Shown: positions 38,459-47,943, counted from the stretch's first letter. The stretch: DNA of 64,000 nucleotides from an uncultured Lachnospiraceae bacterium (GCA_900546495.1 URDN01000001.1:1-64000); one strand, 5' to 3'. Made by a program: numbers and translations. Notes: generated by a model not told the origin, from the sequence alone.

Positions 38459-40309
38459 TTACTTTTTGTTGGTTTTCTGCGTTGTTGTTTTCTTTGCAGA
38501 TGATGTTGTTCCTGTTTTTGTTGTCCTTGCAGACTGCTTTTTTGATGCAGAAGTTTTCTTTTTCGCAGTCTGCTTTTCTGCAGCTTCTTTCTCAGCAGCT
38601 TTCTGTATGACTTCCTGCTCTGTCTCCTTTGAAGCAGCTTTCTGTGCAGCTTTTTTCTCTGTCTCTTTCGATGTAGCTTTTTGTGCAGCTACTTTCTCTG
38701 CCTCTTTTAATGCAACTTCCTCTTCTGCTTTTTTAATTGCAGCCTCACGCTCTGCCAGTTCAGCTTCCATCATAAGTTTTACACGAAGTTCTGCCTCCAG
38801 ACGTTTCTGCTCGCGTTCTTCATACTCCTGCTGCCATTTGTGATCACGCTGACGGTCTTCTTCACTCCGTCTATAAAGTCCTTCATAGATCTCGGCATAT
38901 TTACTTGCAGAAGCACTCCAGGAATAATCCATCGCCATACCGCGCTTGATGATTGCTTCCCACTCTTTTGGATAACCAAAATAGATTTTTGTGGCATAAC
39001 GGATCATATACAGCATTTCATGTGCATTATAATTATGAAAGCTGAATCCATTTCCGGTATGCTCAAACTCATTATATGCCTCTACCGTATCTTTCAGACC
39101 ACCGGTTTCACGAACCATCGGTACCGTTCCGTAACGCATGCTCATCAACTGACTGAGTCCACACGGTTCAAACAGTGACGGCATCAGGAACGCATCACAA
39201 CCTGCATAAATACGGTGTGCAAAGTCTTCCGAATAGCAGATATTTGCTGAAACCCGTCCCGGATATTTCTGTGCAAAAAAACGGAACATATCTTCATATC
39301 GCTGCTCTCCGGTTCCAAGTACTACAATCTGGATACGCTCATCACCAAGGATCTCATCCATCATATAATCCACCAGATCGAAGCCCTTCTGATCCGTCAG
39401 ACGCGAAACCATTCCGATCAGGAATTTATCATTTGTCTGCTCCAGACCAACTTCTTTTTGCAGTGCAAGTTTGTTTGCTTTCTTATAAGAAGTAACATTT
39501 CCTTTGTAATGCTGAGTGATCGCCGGATCTGTCTTTGGATCAAATACTTTGTAATCCAGTCCGTTTACAATACCGGAGAGCACAAAGGATTTTGCCCGCA
39601 TCAGACCATCCAGTCCTTCACCGCCCTCGGTGGACTGAATCTCCTTTGCATAAGTTTCGCTGACGGTTGTAATATAATCTGAATATACTACTCCGCCTTT
39701 CAGCAGATTGGCATTTCCATAGCTTTCCAGCTTGTCCATAGTAAAATAGGAACTGTCCAGTCCGGTCACATCGCGGATTGCATCCACATACCAGCGTCCC
39801 TGAAACTTCATATTGTGGATAGTGTATACCGTACGCATATAGCGATAAAACTCATTCTGTCTGAACTGCGCCTCTAAAAATACCGGTATCAGACCAGTCT
39901 GCCAGTCGTGACAGTGAATAATATCCGGCTGAAAACCAATTTCCGGAAGAATCGTCAGTACTGCCTTTGAAAAATATCCAAATTTTTCCGCATCCTGATA
40001 AATCTGACCATACGGTGCAGGTCCGGCAAAATAGTACTCATTATCGATAAAATAAAAAGTAACTCCGTCCTCCTGCAGTTCGTACACACCTGCATACTGT
40101 GTCCGCCAGTTTAACTGTACCTGACATTCTGTGACTAGTTTCATTTTTTCGGTATACTTCGGGTCCATACACATGTATTTCGGAACCACGACACGCACAT
40201 CATACTCTTTCTTTGGAAAGTATTTTGGCAAAGATCCCACGACATCAGCAAGACCACCGGTTTTGATAAACGGCACCGACTCTGATGATGCAAATAATAT
40301 TTTTTTCAT
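38459..40309 (-). CDS. glgA: Glycogen synthase with a long charged C-terminal tail
   Basis: A 616-residue GT5 glycogen synthase, adding glucose from ADP-glucose to alpha-1,4-glucan. The N-terminal KTGGLADVVGSLPK binds ADP-glucose; FEPCGLSQLMSMRYGTVPMV holds the catalytic Glu-loop of GT-B enzymes. The enzyme ends near residue 480; about 137 more residues (Glu/Lys/Ala-rich coiled coil, then Lys/Thr/Ser/Ala) follow, with repeated AAQKA.SKETE units. Usual GlgA is ~475 residues, so the tail is an addition, perhaps a tether to glycogen or partner proteins. GGGGG precedes ATG 40309. Confidence 0.92.
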   Translation of the reverse strand: MKKILFASSESVPFIKTGGLADVVGSLPKYFPKKEYDVRVVVPKYMCMDPKYTEKMKLVTECQVQLNWRTQYAGVYELQEDGVTFYFIDNEYYFAGPAPYGQIYQDAEKFGYFSKAVLTILPEIGFQPDIIHCHDWQTGLIPVFLEAQFRQNEFYRYMRTVYTIHNMKFQGRWYVDAIRDVTGLDSSYFTMDKLESYGNANLLKGGVVYSDYITTVSETYAKEIQSTEGGEGLDGLMRAKSFVLSGIVNGLDYKVFDPKTDPAITQHYKGNVTSYKKANKLALQKEVGLEQTNDKFLIGMVSRLTDQKGFDLVDYMMDEILGDERIQIVVLGTGEQRYEDMFRFFAQKYPGRVSANICYSEDFAHRIYAGCDAFLMPSLFEPCGLSQLMSMRYGTVPMVRETGGLKDTVEAYNEFEHTGNGFSFHNYNAHEMLYMIRYATKIYFGYPKEWEAIIKRGMAMDYSWSASASKYAEIYEGLYRRSEEDRQRDHKWQQEYEEREQKRLEAELRVKLMMEAELAEREAAIKKAEEEVALKEAEKVAAQKATSKETEKKAAQKAASKETEQEVIQKAAEKEAAEKQTAKKKTSASKKQSARTTKTGTTSSAKKTTTQKTNKK

Positions 40310-40407
40310 CCTGTTCCCCCAATCCTCATTGTAGGTCATATTTTAAAAATATTATAGCACACTTACCGGGTCTCACCAACCAGTTTTATCGGTTTTTCCT
40401 TCTCTTT

Positions 40408-41199
40408 TTAACTGTTTTCCAGACGAATTTTGTCTGCGATTAATGCAATAAACTCTGAATTTGTCGGTTTTCCTTTGCCATTATTGATCGTATATCCAAA
40501 CAACGCATCAATGGTATCCATTTTTCCACGGCTCCATGACACTTCAATGGCGTGTCGAATCGCACGCTCTACTCTGCTGGCTGTGGTCTGATATTTTTTA
40601 GCGATTGTTGGATATAAAATCTTTGTAATGGAATTTAGCATTTCGATATCATTTACGGACATAATGATTGCATCTCGTAAATACTGATATCCTTTTATAT
40701 GTGCCGGAATGCCGATTTCATGGATCATATCCGTAACCAGGCTTTCCAGATTTCGTTTCATCAGTTGTTCCTGACTTTCATAAGGAACTGCTTTTCGTAT
40801 CTGAAAACTTTTCCGCTTCTCACGATGTTTGATCATTTTAATTCTGTTTACAACCACATCTTTCGCGAAAGGTTTCATTATGTAGTAAGATGCTCCCATC
40901 TGAAACGCATCTTCTGTGATACCTTCTTTTCCGATTGTGCTTATCATGATAAATTCAGGGCTCTTTTTGATAGTTTTATCTCTTTTGATCTTGTCCATAA
41001 CAGCCAGTCCATCCATTTCCGGCATAATGATATCCAATAATACCACATCCGGCTGTTTTGTTTTTATCATCTGATATGCTTCTTCTCCATTCCGCGCAGT
41101 TCCAACCACTCGCAATTCTTCATCCTGTGCCACAATATCTGACAGCAGACTTACAATCAGTTCATTATCATCTGCAATTCCGACATTTAGCTTTTCCAT
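40408..41199 (-). CDS. spo0A: Sporulation master regulator Spo0A
   Basis: A 263-residue response regulator. The receiver has DDNELIVSLL, the phospho-Asp in VVLLDIIMPEMDG, and MKPFAKDVV; the long DNA-binding domain carries TDMIHEIGIPAHIKGYQYL and the Spo0A-specific recognition region SRVERAIRHAIEVSWSRG. It switches on sporulation and transition-state genes by binding 0A boxes. AGGAGG precedes ATG 41199. Normally it lies just after spoIVB; here that gene is at 50,782, about 9.6 kb away. Box-like sites lie in its promoter. Confidence 0.95.
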   Translation of the reverse strand: MEKLNVGIADDNELIVSLLSDIVAQDEELRVVGTARNGEEAYQMIKTKQPDVVLLDIIMPEMDGLAVMDKIKRDKTIKKSPEFIMISTIGKEGITEDAFQMGASYYIMKPFAKDVVVNRIKMIKHREKRKSFQIRKAVPYESQEQLMKRNLESLVTDMIHEIGIPAHIKGYQYLRDAIIMSVNDIEMLNSITKILYPTIAKKYQTTASRVERAIRHAIEVSWSRGKMDTIDALFGYTINNGKGKPTNSEFIALIADKIRLENS

Positions 41200-41235
41200 A
41201 CTTACCTCCTAATGATATTTTTTGCGAACAAATAC

Positions 41236-41270
41236 ATTATAAAGATTAGATACGACATTTTTTTGTCGAG
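41236..41270 (-). promoter_or_regulatory. spo0A promoter with two 0A-box-like sites
   Basis: TATAAT (41241-41236, minus strand) has no good -35. Instead TGTCGTA (minus, 41257-41251) and TGTCGAG (plus, 41264-41270), each one base from the TGTCGAA consensus, occupy the -35 region. This fits Spo0A-assisted expression of its own gene. Confidence 0.5.
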
Positions 41271-41373
41271 AATTGTCAATACAAGACAGATTCCCAAATA
41301 TCTTAATAATCATATATGTTACTATATAAATAATTTCTTTGCAATTTTTACATTGTATAAATCCATTTTACTA

Positions 41374-41415
41374 TTGACAAGTAATAATTCATATGATTTA
41401 ATATTCATATGAATA
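41374..41415 (+). promoter_or_regulatory. Promoter and ArsR-type operator of the metal ATPase gene
   Basis: TTGACA (41374), 17 bp, TTTAAT gives a sigma-A promoter. A perfect palindrome TATTCATATGAATA (41402-41415) covers the -10 and a related half site ATTCATATGA (41387) lies 16 bp upstream. ArsR/SmtB repressors bind such AT-rich dyads; the regulator gene lies downstream at 44,001. Confidence 0.6.
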
Positions 41416-41453
41416 AGTAATCACATGTTCAATAATAATTTAGGGAGGTCCTT

Positions 41454-43883
41454 ATGAAAGATACATTACATGACGACATGAATGAACTTGAAAATACTGC
41501 ATCTGTTCACGAGAATGAGGATGACTGCGATTGTGGCTGTCACGACCATGATCACGAAGAACACGGACATCATCATGAACATGAGCATCACCACCATCAC
41601 GACGACGATCACTGTGACTGTGGCTGCTGCGATGATGATGACGACGATAACGATGATGACTGCGATTGTGGCTGTCATCATCACGATCACAATCACCATC
41701 ATCATGCTCACCATCACCACCATGAAGAAGTACATCATGTGGAGCGTGTTCATACCGGAAACAGCAAAATCTACATCCTGCAAAACCTTGGCTGTGCACA
41801 CTGTGCCGCTAAGATGGAAGAAAAAATCAACAATCTTCCGGGTGTAACCGCTGCTACTATTACTTATACAACCAAACAGTTACGTCTTTCTGCCAAAGAT
41901 CCGGACAAATTTTTACCGGAAGTTCAGAAAATCTGTGCTTCTATCGAATCAGAAGTAAAAGTTGTTTCCCGTGATGAGCTGGAAAAGGCAAAAAAACAGG
42001 CATCTGCAGAAGGTCATTCCCACGAAGAAGAAGGCGATGATAAAAAAGAGCTTGCCTGCATTATTTCAGGTGCGATTCTTTTTGCCATCGGTATTATTTT
42101 AAATCACACCATTGACAATACTTTAGCTACTTTTATCATTTTTGCAATTGCATATGTAATCCTTGGTGGAGAAATTCTGGTCAAAGCTGCTAAAAACATC
42201 TCCCACGGACAGGTATTTGACGAAAACTTCCTGATGGGTGTCGCAACTCTTGCTGCTTTTGCAATCCGTGATTTTCCGGAGGCAGTCGGTGTTATGCTGT
42301 TCTACCGTATCGGTGAATTCTTTGAAGATAAAGCCGTTGAGCGCAGCCGTGGACAGATTATGGATGCCGTTGACATGCGTCCGGAAGTTGTAAACCTTGT
42401 ATCTGGAAACGACACTACTGTAATTCCTGCCGAAGATGCAAACATCGGTGATATCCTGCTGATCCGCCCGGGTGACAGAATCCCGTTAGATGGTATAGTC
42501 ATTGAAGGTGAAAGCCGTCTGGATACCTCTCCGATCACTGGTGAGCCGGTTCCGGTTGGCGTATCTGCCGGTGATGAGATCACTTCCGGTTGTGTGAATA
42601 CTTCCGGGCAGTTAAAAATGCGTGTAGAAAAACCGTTATCTGAATCTATGGTTTCCCGTATTCTCGAATCCATGGAAAACGCTGCCGCAAGCAAACCAAA
42701 GATTGACCGTTTTATTACCAGATTTGCAAAAGTATACACGCCTTGTGTCGTTATTGCAGCTGTTATTGTTGCCGTAATCCCGTCCCTGGTAAGTGGAAAC
42801 TGGAATTACTGGATTTACACCGCAATTTCCTTCCTGGTAATGAGTTGTCCGTGTGCCCTTGTATTAAGCGTACCACTGGCATTCTTCTCTGGTATCGGTG
42901 CCGGTTCTAAAAAAGGCATCCTGTTCAAAGGTGGTCTTTCTATGGAATCTTTGAGCAAACTCGGTGCTGTTGTTATGGATAAGACAGGAACCATCACAGA
43001 AGGCAACTTCAAATTACAGAAAATCATATCTGTCGGTGATCTGTCTGAAGATGAACTGCTTGCAATCTGTGCCGGATGTGAACATCATTCCACACATCCG
43101 ATCGCAGTCAGCATCGTAACCGCTGCAAAAGAAAAAGGACTCACTATTGAAGAACCCGCAAAACTTTCTGAGATTGCAGGACACGGAATTGTTGCAGAAA
43201 ACAGTCATGGTACTGTTTTATGTGGTAATCATAAATTAATGGATAAATATCAGATCACAATGCCGGATCTTTCTGATGCATCTTACGGTGCCGAAGTATT
43301 TATGGCTGTAAATGGTGTATTCGCCGGATATATTGTTATTTCCGATACGATCAAATCCGATGCCGTTTCCGCCATCGGACAACTGAAAAAACTCGGTCTG
43401 CATTCTGTAATGCTGACAGGAGATTCCCAGTCTGGTGCAAATGCAGTTGCAGCTGCTACCGGAATTGATGAAGTACATGCAAAACTGTTACCGGAAGGAA
43501 AATTAGACAAACTTGGAAAAATCCGCAGCAAATACGGTTCTGTTATGTTTGTCGGTGACGGTATCAATGATGCTCCTGTTCTGGCGGGCGCAGATGTCGG
43601 AGCTGCAATGGGAAGCGGTGCTGACGCTGCCATCGAAGCGGCAGATGTCGTATTTATGACTTCATCCACCGAAGCAATTCCACAGTCCATCCTGATCTCC
43701 CGTGCAACCAATCGAATCGCAATCCAGAACGTTGTCTTTGCACTGGTGATCAAGATTGCTGTTATGATCCTTGGGCTGACCGGTCACGCAAACATGTGGA
43801 TGGCAGTTTTTGCAGACACCGGTGTTGCTATGATCTGTGTACTGAACTCCATCCGTGCACTTTACATTAAAATCAAATCTTGA
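41454..43883 (+). CDS. Heavy-metal P-type ATPase with His/Asp/Cys-rich head
   Basis: An 809-residue P1B-type exporter of the CadA/ZntA group (Zn2+/Cd2+ likely). The first ~100 residues are a metal-rich head: three CDCGC motifs (Cys 25-29, 54-59, 70-74) set in His/Asp runs. A heavy-metal-associated domain follows (GCAHCAAKM near residue 114), then the membrane core with SCPCALV, phosphorylation site DKTGT, SGxxxTGD-like LTGDSQ and VGDGINDAPVL. GGGAGG precedes ATG 41454. Regulation is through the dyads upstream and the ArsR gene after it. Metal identity is inferred from family motifs. Confidence 0.92.
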   Translation: MKDTLHDDMNELENTASVHENEDDCDCGCHDHDHEEHGHHHEHEHHHHHDDDHCDCGCCDDDDDDNDDDCDCGCHHHDHNHHHHAHHHHHEEVHHVERVHTGNSKIYILQNLGCAHCAAKMEEKINNLPGVTAATITYTTKQLRLSAKDPDKFLPEVQKICASIESEVKVVSRDELEKAKKQASAEGHSHEEEGDDKKELACIISGAILFAIGIILNHTIDNTLATFIIFAIAYVILGGEILVKAAKNISHGQVFDENFLMGVATLAAFAIRDFPEAVGVMLFYRIGEFFEDKAVERSRGQIMDAVDMRPEVVNLVSGNDTTVIPAEDANIGDILLIRPGDRIPLDGIVIEGESRLDTSPITGEPVPVGVSAGDEITSGCVNTSGQLKMRVEKPLSESMVSRILESMENAAASKPKIDRFITRFAKVYTPCVVIAAVIVAVIPSLVSGNWNYWIYTAISFLVMSCPCALVLSVPLAFFSGIGAGSKKGILFKGGLSMESLSKLGAVVMDKTGTITEGNFKLQKIISVGDLSEDELLAICAGCEHHSTHPIAVSIVTAAKEKGLTIEEPAKLSEIAGHGIVAENSHGTVLCGNHKLMDKYQITMPDLSDASYGAEVFMAVNGVFAGYIVISDTIKSDAVSAIGQLKKLGLHSVMLTGDSQSGANAVAAATGIDEVHAKLLPEGKLDKLGKIRSKYGSVMFVGDGINDAPVLAGADVGAAMGSGADAAIEAADVVFMTSSTEAIPQSILISRATNRIAIQNVVFALVIKIAVMILGLTGHANMWMAVFADTGVAMICVLNSIRALYIKIKS

Positions 43884-43927
43884 TTATGACTGGCTAAAAT
43901 CTATTGGATAAAATTACCGAATAAAAT

Positions 43928-43956
43928 TTGACTTGTTTTTCATTTTCCGTTAAAAT
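43928..43956 (+). promoter_or_regulatory. Promoter of the ArsR-family gene
   Basis: TTGACT, 17-bp spacer, TAAAAT. It lies 44 bases before the arsR-type start, so the regulator has its own promoter besides readthrough from the ATPase gene. Confidence 0.6.
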
Positions 43957-44000
43957 AGAAACAGTATGTTAAGATAATTTCGATTTGGAGGGAAGAAATA

Positions 44001-44309
44001 ATGGGTATATCAAATATGGACGATTCCAGCAATGATGAAACGTTATATCAGCTTGCTGATCTGTTTAAAGTGTTTGGAGATCCAACCAGAATACGCATTC
44101 TGGCAATTCTCTCCAAACAGGAATTATGTGTGCAGGACATTGCAGATTCACTTTCCATGACACAGAGTGCGATTTCACATCAGCTGCGGATTCTCAAGCA
44201 GTCCGCACTGGTAAAATTTCGCCGTGATGGCAAAACCATCTACTACTCTCTTGCCGATGATCATGTCGCAACGATCATGGCACAGGGACTGGAACATGTA
44301 TGCGAATAA
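44001..44309 (+). CDS. ArsR/SmtB-family metal-sensing repressor
   Basis: A 102-residue winged-helix repressor: FGDPTRIRILAILSKQELCV then the HTH QDIADSLSMTQSAISHQLRIL, and a wing with FRRDGKTIYYSLADDHV. The Cys in ELCVQD matches the metal-binding Cys of CadC-type sensors, with Asp and His of the ADDHVATIM helix able to complete an alpha5-type site. GGAGGG precedes ATG 44001. It probably represses the ATPase gene through the dyads at 41,387-41,415 and is released by excess metal. Confidence 0.85.
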   Translation: MGISNMDDSSNDETLYQLADLFKVFGDPTRIRILAILSKQELCVQDIADSLSMTQSAISHQLRILKQSALVKFRRDGKTIYYSLADDHVATIMAQGLEHVCE

Positions 44310-44377
44310 TAATTATCCTGTGATGCATACAAAAATATGACATATTACGAAAAACTGAAAATGAAGGGATTATGATT

Positions 44378-45319
44378 ATGAAACCATTACAACGACGTAA
44401 TTCTCTCCTGCTGGTACTTGCAGCATTTATCTGGGGAATTGCTTTTGTTGCACAGAGCGAAGGTGGAAAATCAATCGGTCCTTATACATTCAACGGCATC
44501 CGCTTTCTGCTAGGTGCCGCTGTCTTATGTCCGGTGATTTTTCTTATGAATAAAAAAAATGCAGCAGGTTCAAATGAAGCCAAACCCGCGAACCGTCGTG
44601 TCCTGCTGATGGGAGGACTTTTCTGTGGATTTATTCTTGGCATTGCAAGTACGCTGCAGCAGCTGGCACTTTTTTACGGCTCCACTGCCGGAAAAGCTGG
44701 ATTTCTGACCACTTGTTATATTATTATCGTACCGTTGCTCGGACTGTTTCTCGGAAAGAACTGTGGCTGGAATATCTGGGTAGGAACGGTTCTCACACTG
44801 ATTGGACTGTATCTGCTGTGCATGAATGGTTCTTTTACTTTAGGATTTCCAGATCTGCTCTTGCTGCTTTGTGCATTCGTTTTTTCCTTACATATCCTCT
44901 GTGTAGATCATTTTTCTCCAATGGTAGATGGAATCAAACTTTCCTGCATGCAGTTTCTGGTGGCCGGTATTGTTTCCCTGATTCCGGCATTTTTCGTGGA
45001 TCTGCAGCATTCCTTTGCAAATCTTCCGGCAATGCTGGCACAATTTGCTGCACCGACTGCTCTGATTGCACTTCTGTATACAGGAGTTCTTTCCTCTGCC
45101 GTTGGCTATACCCTGCAGGTAGTTGGTCAGAAAGGACTAAATCCGACCATTGCTTCTCTGCTGATGAGTCTGGAATCGGTTTTTTCCGTTCTCGGCGGTT
45201 GGGTCCTCCTGCATGAACACTTAAGCGGCCGGGAACTGTTTGGCTGTCTGCTGATCTTTGTTGCCGTGGTTTTGGCACAGATTCCGGTACAGTCAATTCA
45301 CAAACGCCGTGCAGATTAA
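44378..45319 (+). CDS. EamA/DMT-family transporter
   Basis: A 313-residue membrane protein with about ten hydrophobic segments in two EamA repeats, beginning SLLLVLAAFIWGIAFVAQ (typical EamA start) and ending GCLLIFVAVVLAQIPV. It exports a small metabolite, drug or amino-acid derivative; substrate unknown. ATG 44378 has AAGGG at nine bases; ATG 44372 is too close to it. It follows the ArsR gene by ~70 bases and may be read from the same mRNA. Confidence 0.8.
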   Translation: MKPLQRRNSLLLVLAAFIWGIAFVAQSEGGKSIGPYTFNGIRFLLGAAVLCPVIFLMNKKNAAGSNEAKPANRRVLLMGGLFCGFILGIASTLQQLALFYGSTAGKAGFLTTCYIIIVPLLGLFLGKNCGWNIWVGTVLTLIGLYLLCMNGSFTLGFPDLLLLLCAFVFSLHILCVDHFSPMVDGIKLSCMQFLVAGIVSLIPAFFVDLQHSFANLPAMLAQFAAPTALIALLYTGVLSSAVGYTLQVVGQKGLNPTIASLLMSLESVFSVLGGWVLLHEHLSGRELFGCLLIFVAVVLAQIPVQSIHKRRAD

Positions 45320-45423
45320 TTGATTCTTATTCCTAAAGATGTTTTCGCAAATTCTATCCACAGATTCGAATGTGTTTGGATGCCAGCGAATTTTTAATAT
45401 TAAAAAATAAAAGGAGTCTTATC

Positions 45424-45999
45424 ATGGAGCTGGAAAAAGATACCCGTACTGAATTTGAAAAAATGGAAAATGGAGAAATGTTCTGGAACAGCGATGAAAA
45501 GATCGGTGAACTGAAAAAACATGCCCGTCGGCTGGCAGACCGTTTTAACGCCACTACAGAAGATGAACCGGAACTTCGTCTTTCTCTTTTAAAGGAATTG
45601 TTTGGTGACTGCGATGACGATATTTTTATCAAGCCACCTTTCCACTGTGATTACGGATTTCATATCCATGTCGGCAAGAACTTTTTTGCAAATTTCCAGT
45701 GCGTCATGCTGGATGCTGCTCCGATCACCATCGGCGATAACTGTCTGATGGGGCCACAGACCTGTCTGTATACCGTTAACCACCCAATGGATTCCAAAAT
45801 CAGAGTTGCCAATTATGTGTACGGAAAACCGATTACCATCGGTGATAATGTATGGTTCGGTGGAAACTGTGTGGTTCTTCCGGGTGTTACCATCGGTAAT
45901 AATGTCGTTGTTGGAGCCGGATCTGTTGTAACAAAGGATATTCCGGACAATGCGGTTGTTGCCGGAAATCCGGCAAAGATAATTCGCTACACAGAATAA
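45424..45999 (+). CDS. Maltose/galactoside O-acetyltransferase-type protein
   Basis: A 191-residue hexapeptide acetyltransferase (LacA/Maa type), moving acetyl from acetyl-CoA to a sugar hydroxyl. The N-terminal helices are EFEKMENGEMFWNSDEKIG; the beta-helix contains the catalytic His in YTVNHPMDSKI, with PITIGDNVWFGGNCVVLPGV and VVVGAGSVVTKDIPDNAVV forming the CoA groove. ATG 45424 has AAGGAG. Sugar substrate unknown. It ends at a terminator-like structure. Confidence 0.85.
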   Translation: MELEKDTRTEFEKMENGEMFWNSDEKIGELKKHARRLADRFNATTEDEPELRLSLLKELFGDCDDDIFIKPPFHCDYGFHIHVGKNFFANFQCVMLDAAPITIGDNCLMGPQTCLYTVNHPMDSKIRVANYVYGKPITIGDNVWFGGNCVVLPGVTIGNNVVVGAGSVVTKDIPDNAVVAGNPAKIIRYTE

Positions 46000-46115
46000 A
46001 ATCATAAAACAGCATTTTGTATTTCAGGAATTAATATATGCTATGTTCTTATTGCAAATTATTACAGGTCATTGTTAAATTATGATTTACTAAAATCTGG
46101 TATCTATGTACAAAA

Positions 46116-46181
46116 ATCCCGCATGTTCTGGGAATGAGCAATTTTATGGCTGCTCAAACTTCAGATCAGACGGGATTTCTT
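46116..46181. terminator. Shared terminator between acetyltransferase and AEC genes
   Basis: AAATCCCG (46116) pairs with CGGGATTT (46174), with an inner GAGCA/TGCTC hairpin. T-rich sequence follows on both sides, so it serves the plus gene ending at 45,999 and the minus gene ending at 46,228. Confidence 0.6.
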
Positions 46182-46227
46182 CATTTTTCTTTTTTATTTC
46201 ATGTCCACTTCTATGATTATACCAATT

Positions 46228-47145
46228 CTATAACCATACAAAATTTGCAAATCCAATGATCAGCGGTACAGCAAGAATCGACAATAACGTACTAAAGCAG
46301 ATATTTTTCACCGCTTCCGTGTAATCCATGCCATTTAACTGTGCAAATATCGCCACATTGGTTCCGATCGGCGCAGATGCAGAGATCAAAATTGCCAGAC
46401 GTACATCCTGAAAACTGGATGGAAACAGTGATAACACGGCAATCGTCAGCATCGGGATGACTACCAGACGGACAATCGTTGCTACATATACGATTTTTGT
46501 CGTAAAAAGCTCTGTCAGCTTTGTCTGAGCCAGATACACGCCAAGAACGATCATGGCAACCGGTGCGTTAAGCACTGCAATAGAGCTGACTGCTGTTGTT
46601 GCGATCGGCGGAATGGATACTGGAAGTAAAAACAGGATAATTCCGATGACAACTGCAATGACGATCGGATTTGTCACAATTTTCTTTGGGGATACTGCAC
46701 TTTTATCTCCGGTGATGATCATAACACCGTAAGTCCACTGTAATACCGTCAGCAATGCAACAAAGATTGCAATATAAAAAACTGCTTCTTCGCCAAGTGC
46801 CATCTGTGTCAGCGGAATCCCGATAAAACCGGCATTTGAAAACGCTGCACAGAAGTTTTCCATTGGATGCTTTTTTCCAAAAAACAGTTTTGCAACCAGC
46901 ATGGATAATGCCAGCGCAACAACTGCTATCACAAAAGATTTTCCAAGGCCAGCCAGCTTCTCATAATCAAATTCGATCATAAAAGGCTTGATGATCGCCA
47001 TCGGCAAAATTACATACAGCAACAGTGTTGCCAGTTCTTTACTTCCCTGCTTGGTGATCATCTTCTTTTTATAAAGAGTGAATCCAATCATCATATAGAT
47101 GAACATCAGGAAAATCTGTTTAAAAAGTATCTGCATAATTTCCAT
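46228..47145 (-). CDS. AEC-family (auxin efflux carrier-like) transporter
   Basis: A 305-residue protein with ten hydrophobic segments and the membrane-transport fold of AEC carriers; the start MEIMQILFKQIFLMFIYM then GFTLYKKKMIT and the SNAGFIGIPLTQ in the middle are typical. Such proteins export organic anions such as malate. ATG 47145 has GGAGG at ten bases; an earlier ATG at 47163 is possible. It faces the yedF gene tail with repeat B copy 4 between them. Confidence 0.8.
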   Translation of the reverse strand: MEIMQILFKQIFLMFIYMMIGFTLYKKKMITKQGSKELATLLLYVILPMAIIKPFMIEFDYEKLAGLGKSFVIAVVALALSMLVAKLFFGKKHPMENFCAAFSNAGFIGIPLTQMALGEEAVFYIAIFVALLTVLQWTYGVMIITGDKSAVSPKKIVTNPIVIAVVIGIILFLLPVSIPPIATTAVSSIAVLNAPVAMIVLGVYLAQTKLTELFTTKIVYVATIVRLVVIPMLTIAVLSLFPSSFQDVRLAILISASAPIGTNVAIFAQLNGMDYTEAVKNICFSTLLSILAVPLIIGFANFVWL

Positions 47146-47249
47146 AACTACGAATCCTCCCATTTCACAATGTTCTCAGTATAGCAGTTATGGAAATATT
47201 TGAACAGTAATTACTTGCACGATACTAACCATTTATATAGTGTGCATAG

Positions 47250-47294
47250 TAAAGCCGACATTCGCAATCCGCTTTCGCTACTTGCTCATGAACT
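47250..47294 (+). repeat. Interspersed repeat family B, copy 4 (shortest)
   Basis: AAAGCCGACATTCGCAATCC, then GCTTTCGCTACTTGCTCATGAAC. Only the first hairpin and its 3' flank remain. It stops ten bases before the end of yedF. Confidence 0.65.
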
Positions 47295-47303
47295 TTATAT
47301 TTT

Positions 47304-47924
47304 TTATGGTTTTACAATCAGATCTGCCTGTGTCATCTTCTCAGCGATCACATACATATTTGTAACTTCGCCGACTTTCAATTTGTCTGTTAAACCATAA
47401 TGGTTCAGACAGGTGCCACAGGTAAGAATCTCCACCCCCTGTGCTTCCAGTGATTTCAGATCTTCCAGTGACGGAGATTCCTCACAGGAAATTTTTGCAC
47501 CGCCATTGTACAGCAGAATAGTTGTCGGCAATTCTTCCTGCTGGCTTAATGCATAGATAAATCCTTTCATTAAAATGGCACCCAGTTCATCATCTCCGGT
47601 TCCCATCGTAGATGCAGATAATACAACAACGGTATTTTTCTTTCTTGCATCCGGATAACAAACCGTTTTCTCCTCTGCTTCTTCTGCCTGTGGTGCTTTT
47701 CCGTCTACAGAAATTGTCATAATAACTTCAAACTGACCTTCTCCTAATTTCTGAGATCTGACACCATAGCCTTTCTGATTTGCCATCTTGGTCAGATTCT
47801 GAACTGCGATCTCATTGTCTACCAGTGTCTGTACTTCCCCGCTGCCGCCTAACTCTTTGATGGCATTTTTTGTTTTTACTACCGGGATCGGGCAGGTATC
47901 GCCCATTGCATCTACTTTGATCAT
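47304..47924 (-). CDS. yedF: Sulfurtransferase-like selenium-metabolism protein YedF
   Basis: A 206-residue two-domain protein. The first domain is TusA-like: MIKVDAMGDTCPIPVVKTKN with its Cys in the CPxP motif. The second is DsrE-like: TMGTGDDELGAILMKGFIYAL, with GVEILTCGTCLNHYGLTDKL carrying a Cys pair. In anaerobic Firmicutes this gene sits beside selD, as here (19-base gap), and is thought to serve selenium handling. Its exact reaction is not established. AGGAGG precedes ATG 47924. Confidence 0.9.
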   Translation of the reverse strand: MIKVDAMGDTCPIPVVKTKNAIKELGGSGEVQTLVDNEIAVQNLTKMANQKGYGVRSQKLGEGQFEVIMTISVDGKAPQAEEAEEKTVCYPDARKKNTVVVLSASTMGTGDDELGAILMKGFIYALSQQEELPTTILLYNGGAKISCEESPSLEDLKSLEAQGVEILTCGTCLNHYGLTDKLKVGEVTNMYVIAEKMTQADLIVKP

Positions 47925-47943
47925 TTCTTTTTCCTCCTGATTT

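Noticed and set aside
41454..41760. Plus- and minus-strand alternative frames over the His-rich head
   Set aside because: Low-complexity repeats of GAT/CAT codons open the other frames by chance.
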